From: Anniella stebbinsi
Lineage: Eukaryota; Chordata; Lepidosauria; Squamata; Anniellidae
DNA: 64,000 nucleotides
Direction of reading: 5' to 3'
Assembly: GCA_029215795.1 (NCBI GenBank)
Contig: JARDYH010000007.1
Coordinates: 91,961,263 to 92,025,262 of the forward strand
Shown here: one piece after another, positions 13,676 through 28,511 of the stretch
How positions within the stretch are numbered: the first letter of the stretch is position 1
Layout of the letters: each line of letters begins with the position of its first letter
Notes under the pieces: model-generated
The model's database searches: none
The model's input: only the letters and a program-made list of their open reading frames with translations
Told to the model about the DNA's origin: nothing
Made by a program: the position numbers and the translations under genes

Positions 13676-16600
13676 ATACACTAGGATAGGGTGACCCTAT
13701 GGAAAGGAGGACAGGGCTTCTGTATCTGAAACAGTTGCACAGAAAAGAGAATTTCAGCAGGGGTCATTGGTAGGCATGCAGCACCTGGTGAAATTCCCTC
13801 TTCATCACAACAGTTAAAGCTGCAGGAGCTATACTGGAGTGCCCAGAGACAAAAGAGGGCAGGACTCCTGCAGCTTTAACTGTTGTGATGAAGAGGGAAT
13901 TTCACCAGGTGCTGCATGCCTACCAATGACACTTGCTGAAATTCCCTTTTCAATACAGCTGTTAGATACAGGAACCCTGTCCTCCTTTTCACATGGTCAC
14001 CCTGATAAGCTCAGTGTATTTGCAAACTACTCTCTGCATACAACTGGTAGGTGAAAGCAAGCTCCTGCACTGGGTGATGTCACTTCCAGGGGCTGAAGGC
14101 CAGTGCTAAGCCAAGCAAGCTGTGTGTTGGAATCCTGCCAAGGCACAGGGAAGTCGGTGTGGCCAAGTTGTCCTCACAAGAATGGACGCTGTTTTGAGGC
14201 TAGCGCAGCTTGCTTACGCCACCTCTCTATTTTGCAAACAAAGAGAACGTTGCGAAAACAGCACTTGGGCCTCCAGTACATTCTCCCAAGAGAGCCTGTC
14301 AAACTGCCCCTGGAACTTGCTTGCCAGCAATGACGTCTCTCCCTCCATTTTGGTCAGTCCACCCAGACCTCTGCATCATCCTGACAGCTCAGCCTCTTTA
14401 TCCAAGCCCAGCAAAATCCTATCTCACACATTAGTGCTTGTGAGTGGGGGACATGTTTTCCCCTCCCGTTCGTCTCCTGCTCCTTCCTGCCAAGATTTCT
14501 CCCTCGATAAGCTGGATTTCCTTCACTCTGGGCCCTTTGGGGCAGGCCTCTCCACTTCTAAGTCCTTTCGGCTTGTGGAAAAAATGAGGCAGGTTCATTT
14601 GTGTCCCTGAGGGCAAATGAATGAGGCTGTGTCCTCCACCATGACAGCATCCAGACAGAAGGATGGAGAGCATATGGAAAGGAGGACAGCGCCCCTGCAC
14701 CTTTAACAGTTCTGTTGAAAAGGGAACTTCAGCAGGGGTCATTGCTATGCATGCAGCACCTGGTGAAATGCCCTCTTCATCACAACAGTAAAAGTGCAAG
14801 AGCTATACTAGAGTGACCAGATGCAAAAGAGGGCAGGGCTCCAGGCTGCAAGTCCACCTGCTTGCAGAGCAAGGAGGGTATTGCCATAGCAGTGCAAAAG
14901 CAGGAGTGCCTTCTCTGGCATCTTCCCTCTCTCTGGTGGGTTGGCCAATGTTGAGAAAGACCAGGAGCCCACCACAGACCCTCTCCTCCATGGCCCACCA
15001 GCACATCCAGCCTGGCTATTACTTGTAATGAGGTTGGGCATTCCGGCTGGGCTGTGCTGGCCAGAATGCGCCGCTGCTGCTGCCACCGTGACCCGGCTCC
15101 CGGCACCAGCTAAAAACACTGTTATGCACTGAGGCTTTTATGAGCATTTAACAGATTAGATTCTGCTGCTGTTTTTAATCTGCTGGGGGTTATGTTTTGT
15201 TTTCGTACTGATGTTTGCTTTTCTGTTATCTCACTTTTAGGAAAAAAATGTTGTATGCCTCCTGAAGAACTACGTTGAGTAAGAATAGGTTTCCATATTC
15301 CGTTCATTCGTCTTGCCAGCACACAATTGGGTTCTAAAGCTGCTAGTTGACTCAGATGGTTTGGATTGAAACATCTTTCTTCCCCACCCTCCTTTCTTTT
15401 CTGATGTACATTTCTTCTCAGCAGGATTGGATAGCAAAATAAATAATAATATCACCAAATTAGTAGCAAATGTGTTCCCTGCAAAAGCAAACAGATGGCT
15501 GGTGTTTAATTTCAGTCATTCTCTCTCTCCCCCCCCCCCTTTTAAGCCTGTTTACCAAACTGGTGGTGGAACATCAAATTTGATTTCCATCAGATGGGCC
15601 ACGTTAAAACTAAATTTACTCATCTGAGGATTAGACCTATGCTGAGTATCCACCAGTTTCAGATTTTTGGATCAACACAAGCAATTTTGATGGGGTATCA
15701 TCTTTTCCCAATACTGTTTGATGCCATTGTTTCTCCTGGATGTTGCTTCTCTTGCCTTTCTGTATTAGTCACATGGATGATCCCACCCAATCAGGGATCA
15801 CATATATAGTAAATGGGATGATGTCACAGTATTACATGCGAGGCAAAAATGCAACAAGGCTTCAGGAAATAAAGTTGTGTGAACAGACATAATCAATCAG
15901 ATTTGGCAATATTCCTCAACACTGGAATTCCCTTCAACTGGAGGTTCACCAAGACTCCAGGTTTTGCACCTTTTGGAAGGAGCATTAAGACCTTTTCACA
16001 GCCCTGTGCTTTGCTGGTTGGTGTTTCGCACCTGCTTGCTTTGAGTCTCCTCCAAGCAGAAGCAACGAGTATAGACCTTGCCTTCTGTCTGGGGGTTGAT
16101 CTCTATCAGGTCATTACTCTGCATGACTTCTACATCCCGACGGGTTTTAGAGGCTTCAGGAAAACACTGTGGAAACAAAGAAAAGGACTAAAAGAATTTG
16201 GGCAAGGAACACAGATAACTGTTTATGTACTGAGATGTCCTGGGCTTAGTACAATGATTGTGGAACTGGGAGACCAGTGTTTGCAGACTCACTGAGTCTG
16301 GGGTATTACAAAAGGACAGAGTTTGTTGAGTGAATGTGTGGGCAGAAGTGCTCACTGGGGTTGTCAAGGATATCATTCCAGCAGGCTGTACTGAGGGTGG
16401 TGAGAGGGGAATGGGGGCCATTCCACCATCCTGGAGACCACCTCCACAGAAGTTCCTCCTCACCCAACTGTCATCTCCAGCAGTGATCCCACCAGACTGC
16501 ACTGAGGGAGAAGAGGTGGATTCCACCAACCCTACTGAAAGACTTAAGTTTTCCACTCTTCCTTCCCTACCCCTCTTCTTTGCATGTTATGTCTTTTTAG

Positions 16601-18240
16601 ACTGTAATCCTGCGGGTTTTCGGCTGAGGACCAAGATAAAAATACTCAAAATAAATAAATAATCATGAAGTTCTGCTTCTGAAGCAAAAACACACATTAT
16701 CATTGTTTCAGGAAGTGTCACCCAAATGAATAGCAGGTTTGAAAATATTATCATCACACCCACCAAAGAAGTGTAGACTTTTAATTGTACAAGTGATAAT
16801 CAATTTAAGCCAACCGCATATGCAATGTATGACAGTGATTCAAAACTCCATTAATGTTTACCATCGCCTGTGGTTTTGAAAGGTGAGCATGATGCACAGT
16901 TATAGAAACTAATAAGCCCATAACACACAGACAAGAATTATTTTGACTCTGGGAAAAATTGTGTATGTGTTCTTGTGGATAAATGTTGCAGTGATGCAAT
17001 TTCAAAATGAGAAAATGCAGAAACGCAGACATAAATAAAAACCATCAGGTTCCACATATCTCTCAGATTACTCACCCCGTTATCGGAGATCTCACAACAT
17101 CCCTCATGCATTGCCATGGCTGGGTCACAGTAAATGTGCAACTGCTGAATGTCAAACTGCAAACAAACAAATGCAATTAAAGGACAGAAATCAAGAGTAC
17201 ACACCTATGGGTGGCTAGGGGTAGGGGTACCTCAACCCAGGTACTTCAGGTCTAGGAGAAGAAGCCCCAGATAACTAGTTGAGTAAATCAGTTAACTAAA
17301 GTGACCACATGAAAAGAAGGAGAGTGCTCCAGTATCTTTTACAGTTGTATAGAAAAGGGAATTTCAGCAGGTGTCATTTGTATGCATGCAGCACCTGATG
17401 AAATTCCCTCATCATCACAACAGTTAAAGCTGCAGGAGCACTGCCCTCTTTTGTATCTGGTCTCTCTAGTATAATTCCTGCAGCTTTGACTGTTGTGATG
17501 AAGAGGGAATTTCACCAGGTGCTGCAGGCATACAAATGACACCAGCTGAAATTCCCTTTTTGGTACAACTGTTAAAGATACAGGAGCCCTGTCCTCCTTT
17601 CCATATGGTCACTCTAAGTTAACTTTCCCAATTCTCCCTATTCCATCAGATATTTCTCACCTCCTCCCATAATTCCTGGCTAGGTTCGCCAACCATTTCT
17701 GAGGTTTCAGCCCTGAAGCTCAGGTATTGTGGCCCATTCTCAGGAGACCTCAGGGCAGCACTTTTAAATCTGAGGGCCTTTGGCTAGTCTCAAATTACAA
17801 AAAGGTTCTGCAATGGTATTGTTTTAAAGTTCTATTGTTTTAAAAATTTACTTTCTGAAAGAGAAAATACTGCATGAAAGTTTCTTCTCCATCAATGCTT
17901 CCCCAAATTTCCATCACGATCCCCAGTGGAATAATTTTTTGAGGGGGGGGGGGAATCCCCTTCCAAAATGAAGGGGGAAACAAACAAAGCCTGATTCTCC
18001 ATTTTCTTGGCCTTCACATCTTTAGTCAGATCCCTTTCCTGTTGGGTCAAAATCTGGTTAGGGCATTAGATGTTGTCTGTTGGCAAACTCATGAGATCAT
18101 GAGGCCCAGTCTGTGACATCACTGTGTCTACTCAATGAATCTTATACTACTTTGGGACACTGAAGACCTGGCAATTCTTTCTTTGGACCAGCCTGCCAAT
18201 TGGCTGGGACTGCTGTATAGCTGTGTGAATCAAATCAGCC

Positions 18241-18278
<38 letters not shown>

Positions 18279-20968
18279 CATCCATCCTTCCATAGCAGGC
18301 CAGGACTACCGCACTCCTCCCTAACAGGGCCTCTTGATCCTGCCTCACCTGCCTCTGAGGCCCACCTTCCCTTTCCCGGTCCTTGGCTTTAAAGTCCAGC
18401 TGCTTCCCCAGCCCCTTTGTAGTCCAGAGTAGCTGCATCAGAGCTGAAACCAACATTCAAATCAGGCTAACACAGCTTATGACCACTTACAAATTGCCAA
18501 AAAAAGGAGGACATGCATCCCCTGAAATGAGAGCACCAATTTGCACAACATGTGCATGTGCTAATGTCTAGGGGTGTGCACCGGATCGGGTCTGATCCAC
18601 GATCCGGACCTGATCCGGGGGAAATCGGATACAATGATCCAATTTCCAATCCCCACATCTGGATTGTCCGATCTGATCTGAACCGGTCCGGAAGGACCCG
18701 ATCCGGTTCAGATAAGATTGGAGGATCGGACCTCCTCCAGCCCCTCACGCTCTCCTTACCAGCCGGGGCTGTCCACTGCCATCCGCTGCCGCCCGCACCC
18801 CGGCAGGTAAAGAGCGCAAGGGGGGAGGCGGGAGGGCCCACCCCACTTACCTGCCAGGGTGTCCACTTCCCTCCAGTGCGCGGATCTACTGAGAAACAGG
18901 CTTCGCGGCCTGCCTCTCAGTAGCACACCAGGTCACAGCCGCGAAGCCTATTTCTCAGTAGATCCACGCACCAGAGGGAAGCGGATGCCCCAGCAGGTAA
19001 GAAGCGCTAGGGAGGGGAGTGGGCTTATCTGCTGGGGTGCCCACTGCTGTCCGCTGCCGCCCACTGGTCAAATCTACTGAGAAACAGGCTTCGCAGCCTG
19101 GTTCTCAGTAGATTGGACCAGCGGACGGTAGCAGACAGCAGCGGGCACCCCGGCAGGTAAGGAGCACGAGTGGGGGAGGGACAGGGAGGGGGGAGTTAGG
19201 CCCCAACTCACCTGCCCATGTTTTCGCCATAGGCTTGCATTGGGGAAAAGCTTTCTTTCCCCCACTGTAAGCCTATGGCGAAAACAGCTAAAATGGCGTC
19301 CGATCCAAAAATCGGACGTCCGATTTTCGGATTGGAATTGGGTCCAAACCGAACCAGGAAGCCTCCAATCCGATCCGAGGCCTTGGTTCTGGTTCCGATC
19401 CAATCCGGGGGGCATGCACATCCCTACTAATGTCTACGTATAAATACAATTTAAGAAGTAAGTATAATTTAGATAGACACAGAACATATCTCACCATAGT
19501 GAGGAAAGCTGACCAGCTGGCTTGTGTCCCTGGGTGCTCACTGTGGGTGGGCACCTTCAAGGCCCCTGCTGGTCTCTCTCCATATGGTTCTTTCTCTTTA
19601 AATCAAAATTGAACCTGGCAGCCCTTCAAATAGGGGACTGTCCTGTGACCGTCCTTGTAAAATAGAGGACTGTTCTTCATAAAGTAGGACATGTGGACAC
19701 CCTAATTACCCACCATGCTGAATGCAGCCCACCAGTTGTGTTTGGTGGCCTGCCTCAGGGGGCAGAGTGTGAGGAGTGGGAAATTGCACCTCTCCCCTTA
19801 CCTTGTCCAGCAGGGTCGTGCAGAGGGAGGGCCAGTGGGGCCAGGTGGCCCAGGGCCCATGATTTTGAGGGGGCACTCCAACGAGGAGGTCCCTCCCTAG
19901 CTCATGCTACTGCTTCCGTAGCGTAAGTGGCCCATCGAGAAGCGAGGTGCCTGCCTTGCGGAAACAGCGCAGAAGCCATCCGTTGTGAATACCACGGTCA
20001 GACTACAAGCTCCAGAGGGCCATGCCGCATGCGGGGCGGGGATACATGGGCCTTGAGGTGTTGTAGAACAGGTTTTAATATGAAGGTGTTATGTAGAACG
20101 GACATGTTGGTGGGGCGGCCATGTTGTCCTCCTTTTTTTAAATGGGGAGGGCACACACTTCCTATCTGGCCTGGGCATATGACCAGCTCTGCACAGCCCT
20201 GCCCTCCAGCTGGAGCTCCAGAGAGCCCTGCTAACTGCTCTCCCAACCAAGAGAATGGCTGGCAGGACTCTCTGGAGTAGGTACCTCCAGACAGCCGTGT
20301 TGGCAGAGAAAGCAGCTGGTGTGTCTCTTCAGAAAGCTGGCCAGGCCAAAATGCTTGGCTCTGAGCAGGTCTTTTCTCAGAGCCAGCCATTGTGAGAGAA
20401 GTGTTCCAGGAGATAGTCTAGAAGTTCTTATGGTTCTTTATCTTTAAACTGGGACAGCTCGTCTAACAGAGGATATCCTCAAATAGAGAATGGCCCTCTG
20501 GCAGCACTTCTTATAGAGGACTGCCCTCTGTAAAAGAGGACACAGGGCCATCCTACCATGAAGCCCCACCATGACTCACCGACACAGGAGCACCCTGCAT
20601 GGCATCCAGTCCAACAAATGCGTTGCCTTCACTGATCAACCGCCGGTGGAGCTGCAGTGGCTTGGATGAGATGTAGCTGCAGTCGATGTGGACTGAGACC
20701 ACCTGGTTTTGGACGCTGAGGGCCATCTTGTGCCACTTCAAGTCAAAAAGGGAAGAGACCCCTTTGCCGGCAAAAACCACACTGATGAATTCCTCATCCT
20801 GGCCCTTGGCCTGGAACTCCAGACTTCGCTCTTTGCTGTTGATCCCCAGGGAGAGCTGAAGGGGTGAAAGGAGACGGCGCTGACTAATAGAATTGTCTAG
20901 AAAGAGAGGCAGAGAGAGGAAAGGCATGAGGGGAAACAGAGACGGCAGAGAGATGAAGACAGTGCAAT

Positions 20969-21007
<39 letters not shown>

Positions 21008-24000
21008 GATCATGGCAGCAGATGAGTTAAGAGAAGCCTTGGCTTTTTGCCCAGGTAGTCTTCACACAGGTCCACCTGTCCATTATAAAATGGTGGGCTC
21101 TAATGGGGCAGAACATCACATCCCACCCATGGAAGTGGCTTCTTCATCACACACTGTCAATTTTAGTTATATTCTACTTTATTAAAGCAGGAACGACATA
21201 TTAAAAGGCAATTATAATATCATAAAGAACACAAAAGGTTGGATCTTATCTCAATACTTATTATTTTCTAGGGTTGCGACCTTTGATTCTGCCCAATAAC
21301 AAGAGCCAAACATGAAAAAAAATGAAGGAGGTGAGTTTCCCCCCTCCTTACTTTTGGGTCCATGCCAGGACAAAGGTTCAACCGCTGCATCCAACTGCTC
21401 TCAAAGGCAAAGGAGCAGGAGATGAAAAATGGCAATCCCGCTATTTTCCTCAGCCAATTATAGGGGGAGATGGGATGGTTCAAGGTTCATCCATCAAAAA
21501 TGTTTCTGTAATATCTAGGGTACCAGGATTGGCCAAAGATGTTGCTCGAGGTAAATCACAAGATGATGCCTCCTCCCATTCCAGATCCCAAAGCTGACTC
21601 ACTGGACTGCATCACACCTGAAGACTGCAGGCTAGTTTAGGGGGTAGAGGGCAGGCCGCTTGGCACACAGCTCTCTCCTCCAACACCCTTCTGCTCCCTC
21701 CTAGCATCAGCTACCTGATGTGACCACCTCACTCTGCCTAATGGTAGGTCCAGCTCTGCAGGGCACCAACCAGATGTAAATGTATTACATTGGATGTTAG
21801 ATGATACAGAGCCTAACCCAGCCTCATATTGCAATCTACCCATGGCAAAACCAGTCTAGGAAATCTGTGAGGACCTACTCTATGGCAAAAGGGTCAGTCA
21901 TGCTCATTAGTCAGGTCTCTCCCCCATCCCCACAACCCCCAAGAAGTAGCATGGGCTCAGAAAGGACCATCCAGATCCATTGGGCCAGCAGCACTGGAAG
22001 CAGAAGAGGAGTGAAACAGCCGGGACCCCAGCATCATCACCCACTGGATCAGAGGCCACTGGAATCAAGACCCCCGGAATGCCTATCCTCAGAGTTTGTA
22101 CTCCCATCCCCAAGAACTGACGCCCTCCCCTCCAGGGACCCCCATCACCAGGTCGACCTGGCAGCAGCAGCAGCAGCAGCAACAAGCCTGGGAAGAAATA
22201 TCAGGGAGTGGCGTGGGAGTCCAAGCCAAAGGCCTGCCCCTTTAAGGCATCCACTTCCTGAGTAAGGGCTGGAGCCTGGCAGGGGTGAGCTGGAGGCATA
22301 AAAGGCTTCCATCCATTGTTAGACTAAGTTGTCGGAACAAGTTGCTCGCTTGGAGTTTTCCGTGGTGCCGCCTTGCCTCATCGTGCCCTTTCGGCACCCT
22401 CTCAGTGCCTATATTTGAGAAGTGGTAGGCAATGTTTTGTGGCCTGTGGGCACATCTGACAATGGCAGAACCTTTTGTACGTACCACCACAAAATGGCTG
22501 CCCTGAGCGGCATGGCTATCACAAAGGACAAGTCACCTGCCCAAAAGACTGTGTACAAAGGGGGTCTGAGCCCCAACTCACTAAACAACTCACTTGAACC
22601 CACACTTTTCAGTGCTAATAGAAACCTGAAGGCAAATGTTTTTCCTCCGCCACCCCTCTGTCAGCCATTTCATTCCCCCCTATTGCTTTTCTCTCACTGG
22701 AGTCCCCTTTTCTTTTATTCTGTTCCCTTCTTTTTCTTTGAGGCACCACTGGAGGAAAGGATCAGCCTGCAACCCCCCCCCCCCATCTTAATTTCCTAAG
22801 AATGTTTCGGATCCCTACGTCTGGCCCAGCGGCATTCACGGGACGTAAAAATGGCGGCAATTGCAGGTCCCATTTTACTCTGAAGCAATCCCAGCTACCA
22901 GTAAGAACATTTGCTGTTGTTTTTTAAAAAGTGGGAGGGGTATGGAGCCTTGGGGGCAGCAAGGAAAGTGTCTGGGGCAACATTGGTGCCCATAGACACC
23001 AGATTGCCTACCTTGCCTTCGAGGGCTACTCTATGCTAAACGCTTTTGACCTATGCAAGGCAGAATAGGCCTACTGGTGCCATTAGGATAAGGCAGGGAA
23101 CAGATTGAATCAGTCGTTAAGTAGCACTGACTAGTTAAGCTTGGAGTTGGAGGTGCAGGAAGGAGGGCAGGGAACTGCTGAAAATGGACCTCAGTGGAAA
23201 GCACCAGCACATGATAGCAGAGAAAGGACATGGAGGCCAGTGGAGGGAAGAGGCACACGGGTCGAATGTACCTGAGGATAACCCTGATGGTCGGTGACCT
23301 GGAAGAGGTACCAGTTCTCTTTGCTGGTCTGCTTCTTCAAGAGCAGAGTGATCACCAAGGTGAATTCATCTGGCAAGCCCAGGGGAAACAGCTGTCTGGG
23401 AACAAAGAGAAAGGGAGAGAGATGAGTAAAGGGGAGAGAGAGGCAGCTTTTCATGGGTGGAATTCTCAGGCGACACCATGAAATTACCTACAGAGAACCT
23501 CAACACTCAACACCCAGACAAGGGGAACATATGAAGCTGCCTCATACAGAGTCTCTACTATCTTTCCCAGCACGGTCTGTTCTGATTAGAAATAGTTATC
23601 CGGCGTCTCAGGCAAAGATCCCTTTCCCAGCCCTGCAACTGAAATCCTTTAATTGGAGAACGCAAGGGAAATGCTCCAGTATGTTTGTACAAGAAAGTGC
23701 AAGCGTGCGTGTATATTGGCACATGCACAAACACTTTGTCCTTCCCAAATCTTGGGTGTGAGGACCGGTGCTTGGCCGGGATGTGTTGACAAAGAGGAAT
23801 ACGGGCTACTGACTGTTCACAGGTGCACACATCCAAAGACAGGCTGGCATCATGCAGGCATCTAGGAATTCTGGGAAGCATGCCCTCCTAGCCCTGTGCA
23901 AAACCTCTATTTATGAGCATGAGTGTGACCAGGCTTGCTCGGCATTGCGTTCATGGCCAGTGCTATGATTGTTCAATCGTGGGGAGTTCCTGCTCTTCGG

Positions 24001-27000
24001 TCTTAAGCAGTGGTGCCCTCTCTGAGCCACTGAAATCAAACTTTTCCTGGACGAGGGACAAAGTGATGAGGAAAGCATCACCTCTTGATTTTTGTCATGC
24101 TGATGTTAGTCACCCCAGTGCTGGCACCAGGTTTTGGAGGTCTTTTGGGCCATGCACCATCAGTGGTCCCCCTCCCTCAGTGAGTCAACCTTCCTATTGC
24201 CACCAGCTGCTCTTCCTCCTCCTCCTCTTTCTCATCAATGCCACCACTTGCTTGCTTAACAGGCAGAGAGCATGTAGGCCGTGGCATCTCCTGCTTCCCT
24301 TCTCAATACCACCCATGTCTGGGCCAGAGAAAGAGACAGGTGAAGCAGGTTGCATTGGTGAAGAGGAGGAGCAAGTCTAGATTCTTGACAGTGGGCCCCT
24401 GCTGGGATGTGGGCCCTCAGCTGGTGCCCAATTTGCTTACCCTTGACACCAGCCCTGAGTCACCTCCTTCCCAGAACTAGGCTGACCAGATAAAATCCAG
24501 GTCAGGGCTCATGTAACTTTAACAGTTGTAGAGCAAAGGGAATTTCAGCCGGCGTCATTTGTATGCAATTAGTTCCTGGTGATATTCCCTCTTCATCACA
24601 ACAGTTAAAGTTGCAGGGGCCCTGCCTTCTTTTGTATATGGTCACTCTAGTACAGCGCCTGCACCTTTAACTGTTGTGATGAAGAGGGAATATCACCAGG
24701 AACTAATTGCATACAAATGACGCCGGCTGAAATTCCCTTTTCTCTACAACTGTTAAAGTTACAAGAGCCCTGACCTGGTTTTTATCTGGTCACCCTACCC
24801 AGAACATTTTGAATATACTTCTCTGTTAACGTTTCTGTTATAGAAATTAGGGTGGCCATATTTGGGAAACCAAAAAAAAAGGACACCTTGTGGGAGGTGG
24901 AGGCCCCAATGGAAGTAGAGGAGGGGAAAGTGTGTCATTCCCACCCTCCACTGCTCCAATCAGGGCCTTTTCTATAGTGCCCGGGAATGACACCCTTTCC
25001 CCTTTAAGGCGCTGACTGGAGCAGTGGAGGTGGGGAATGATGCACCTCCAGAAAGCATGTCATTCGCCCCTTCCAGGCTAATGGTGGCCTTAAAAGGGAA
25101 AGAGTGTCTTTCTTGGACGTTATAGAAAATTACAGAACACTCCCCCGACACCTGGGATAGTACAAAAACCAGGACAAATCTGGGGAAATCCTGACAGTTG
25201 GTCACCCTAAATATGCTGTCATAGTCTCTAGTGCAAGGGAGACCTGCAACAAATTATTGCACCACTGAGTACTCCTATTCAGGATGCCAGCCAGGCCCTC
25301 TTCCAAAATACTCCATTGCATTCTTCCCCTCCCTTGGTTTCTCCTTTTCCTCCCCCAAGACTGCCAGTATTTCGTATCCACCGAGCATGATTACTTGGCA
25401 TTGGACTGTGTCCCTGCAGATCTTTTAAGGTTTTCCCTCCTAAACACTTTTTGTGCTACTGCAAACCTTTGTATTCCCTGACGACACCTCTCTCTTATGT
25501 GTGTGATGGAGCTGGTTTTGTCCCCATTTTTAAGGAGCTCAACCAAACAAGCAGAAAACAAATGTAGAGACCCATCTGTAGGGTGACCAGATAAAATCCA
25601 GGTCAGGGTTCATGTAACTTTAACAGTTGTACAGAAAAGGGAATTTCAGCAGGTGTCATTTGTATGCAATTAGTTCCTGATGAAATTCCCTCTTCATCAC
25701 AACAGTTAAAGTTGCAGGGGCCCTGCCTTCTTTTGTATATGGTCACTGTAGTGTAGTGCCTGCTCCTTTAACTGTTGTGATGGAGAGGGAATATCACCAG
25801 GAACTAATTGCATACAAATGACACTGGCTGAAATTCCCTTTTCTCTACAACTGTTAAAGTTACATGAGCCCTGACCTGGATTTTATCTGGTCAGCCTACC
25901 CATCTGAGCACACATAAGTTAGATAGAAATGATAATAAAAAGGTTTAATTGGCAGATTAATCAACAACAGCTTTAGTTTATTCTAGGTAGTCCTTTTAAT
26001 TGGCAAGGTTGAGAATGAAGGTTACACTTGTTTGTTTTTTTGGAGTTATTTCGGGTCTGGTGTGTTAAGAAAAGATTAATGATGACCTTTCCTTCTCATA
26101 AGTGCTAGCTTTTATTTATTTAATTGCAAATTATCTTTTTCTTCAACATCTAAAAAAGGCACCCATGGGCAACATGCCCATTTATTTATATTAAACTAAT
26201 TAAAATACTGAAAGGCAGATGATTACTCAACATTTGCCCTACAATGAATGCCTCCCACCAGCCCACTAAATCATTTCTTACTGCAAACATACGATGAGTC
26301 CTAGCGGAGTTTCTTTTCTTTCACACAGAGGGCTGTTTCACACCTTATGCAATGACAACCCTGAACTGGCAAGTCCACACTTAACAAGAAGCCACAACCA
26401 ATCCTGACACAATAAGGAATGGGTGCACAAGGGACACATGTTGGCAAGCTCACGTTGGACCTCACTTGTTTTTATGCTTTATGCTTTCAAATGGACACTT
26501 AAAACATCTCAGATGGCCACCAAAAAAATGTAATTATGTAATTATGTAATAGTGGAATCAGCTAAGGTGGTACCTTACATATCAACAAAAAAGAAATGCA
26601 TCACCAAAAATTGGGTAGAAAAAAAGAAGACACCAATTTGCATAAAATGCTATTTTTATATGCATAGCAAATTTAGAAATCATTATTATAATTTAAATAG
26701 AAATACAATCCTTTCTGATGGTTCTTTATCTTTAAACCAGAATAGGACATGACTGCCCATCAGAAGATACCTTCAAATAGAGAACTATCCTCTTTAAAGT
26801 AGGGATGTGTATCGTATCATTAAAATGTATGATAACGATACGATAAGGTCGTTATCGTGCATGTTTTTAACGATGATGATACGATAGAAAAACCTATGAT
26901 AATCATTGGAGACTATACTTTTCAGGCGATTTTATCGTTTTATTGGACTGCCATTTAAATATACCTATAACTCCTGTGTTTTAAAAGTTAGAGGCTTGAA

Positions 27001-28470
27001 ACTTGGTCACAGTGCTTATGGGGTATGCCTAAGTATGTGTATGAAATTTGAGATTGATCCCTCCAACCCTCGATTTTATATGAATTTTTAAAAGATCGTT
27101 TCCGTTCTGACAGGTATGAATGTACGCACGTGGTGACCTGTCATTCGGATCTGTCAGAACTGAAACAATCTTTAATACATTCATATAAAATCAAGGGTTG
27201 GAGGGGTCGATTTCAAATTCCATACACATACTTAGGCATACCCCATAAGCACTGTGACCAAGTTTCAAGCCTCTAACTTTTAAAAGACAGAAGTTATAGG
27301 CATTTTTTCTTTTAAAACAGGGCTGCAAAAAATATCATTTTTTCACGATAATTATCGTGAAGATGATACGGTTCACCTACAACATGAATGAAGACGATAA
27401 TTTGTTTGGTCCGAAATGACGATAACAATAAATGATATTTTTTGGCATGCACACCCCTACTTTAAAGTAGGACACAGGCCCGCCCCCCAGGTGAGTCCAA
27501 ACTGTTATGGAGGAAATGAATAACTAAAACACTGCAAGGGCTGCTTTCATTTACTACCTAGAATCTCTATTAGGGATTGACAAACCTGTCCATTTCAGTT
27601 TTTCTGTTAACCATTTTGTTCCAGAGCTCAAGAGCTCCATCAGACGAGCGTTTTATTGCACGCTTGTTGCCGGGCACTCACGGATATATGCGGGTCCCTC
27701 TCACATCATCCGCCTCCTGCACGCCTCCTGCCCCTTCTAGCCTTCTTCGTGTACAGTAAGTCCGACTTTTTTTTAAAGGCGGAAGTTGCTGCTATCTCCT
27801 GCTGTGTGCTGTAAAAGCAGCGCAATCAAAACGGCCGACTGAATGGGCCACGTGCACATTGTTTACTTCCTCTTTGAAAAGAGGAAGTAATGAGGGACAA
27901 ATGCACAGGTAGAGAAGCCACGGTAAACAAACATGATTTTCCTCCATGTGATGATGCTCTTAGTTTGTTTTGTCCCATTTCTGCATCAGTTTGCCTTAAA
28001 AAAAAATTCCACAACCCCAACTGAATTTTGTGCACTTTCCCCCTAGTATATTTATTTATTACATTCCTAAAATTCCTACCCATACACTACTATCAACATC
28101 AAAGGTCCTCCTCTGGGTGCCTACTCCAAGGGAAGCTTGGAGGACGGCAACAAGGGAGAGGGCCTTCTCTGTGGTGGCCCCTCAATTATGGAATGATCTC
28201 CCCGATGAGGCCCGCCTGGCGCCAACACTGTTATCTTTTCGGCGCCAAGTCAAAACTTTTCTTTTTTTCCAGGCATTTTAATAGCTCAAGTTGAGGTTTT
28301 GATTGACATTGTGGCCTGGCTTAACAGTTAAAATGTTTTAAAGTGTTTTAATGACAGCTGTTTTATGGTTTTAAATTTTGTATATTGTCTTTTTAATGCT
28401 CAATTTTTTTAATTTTTGTAAACCGCCCAGAGAGCTTCTGCTATGGGGTGGTATATAAGTGTAATAAATA

Positions 28471-28511
<41 letters not shown>

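Noticed and set aside
14122..14610. 162-codon open frame on the plus strand
   Set aside because: No recognised motif, no splice or promoter context, biased Ser/Pro/Leu composition; likely chance in a GC-rich intron.
24120..24380. Leucine-rich frame that looks like a membrane segment
   Set aside because: The same CTCC-rich sequence recurs at 34415, 44100 and 54560, so it is a dispersed repeat.
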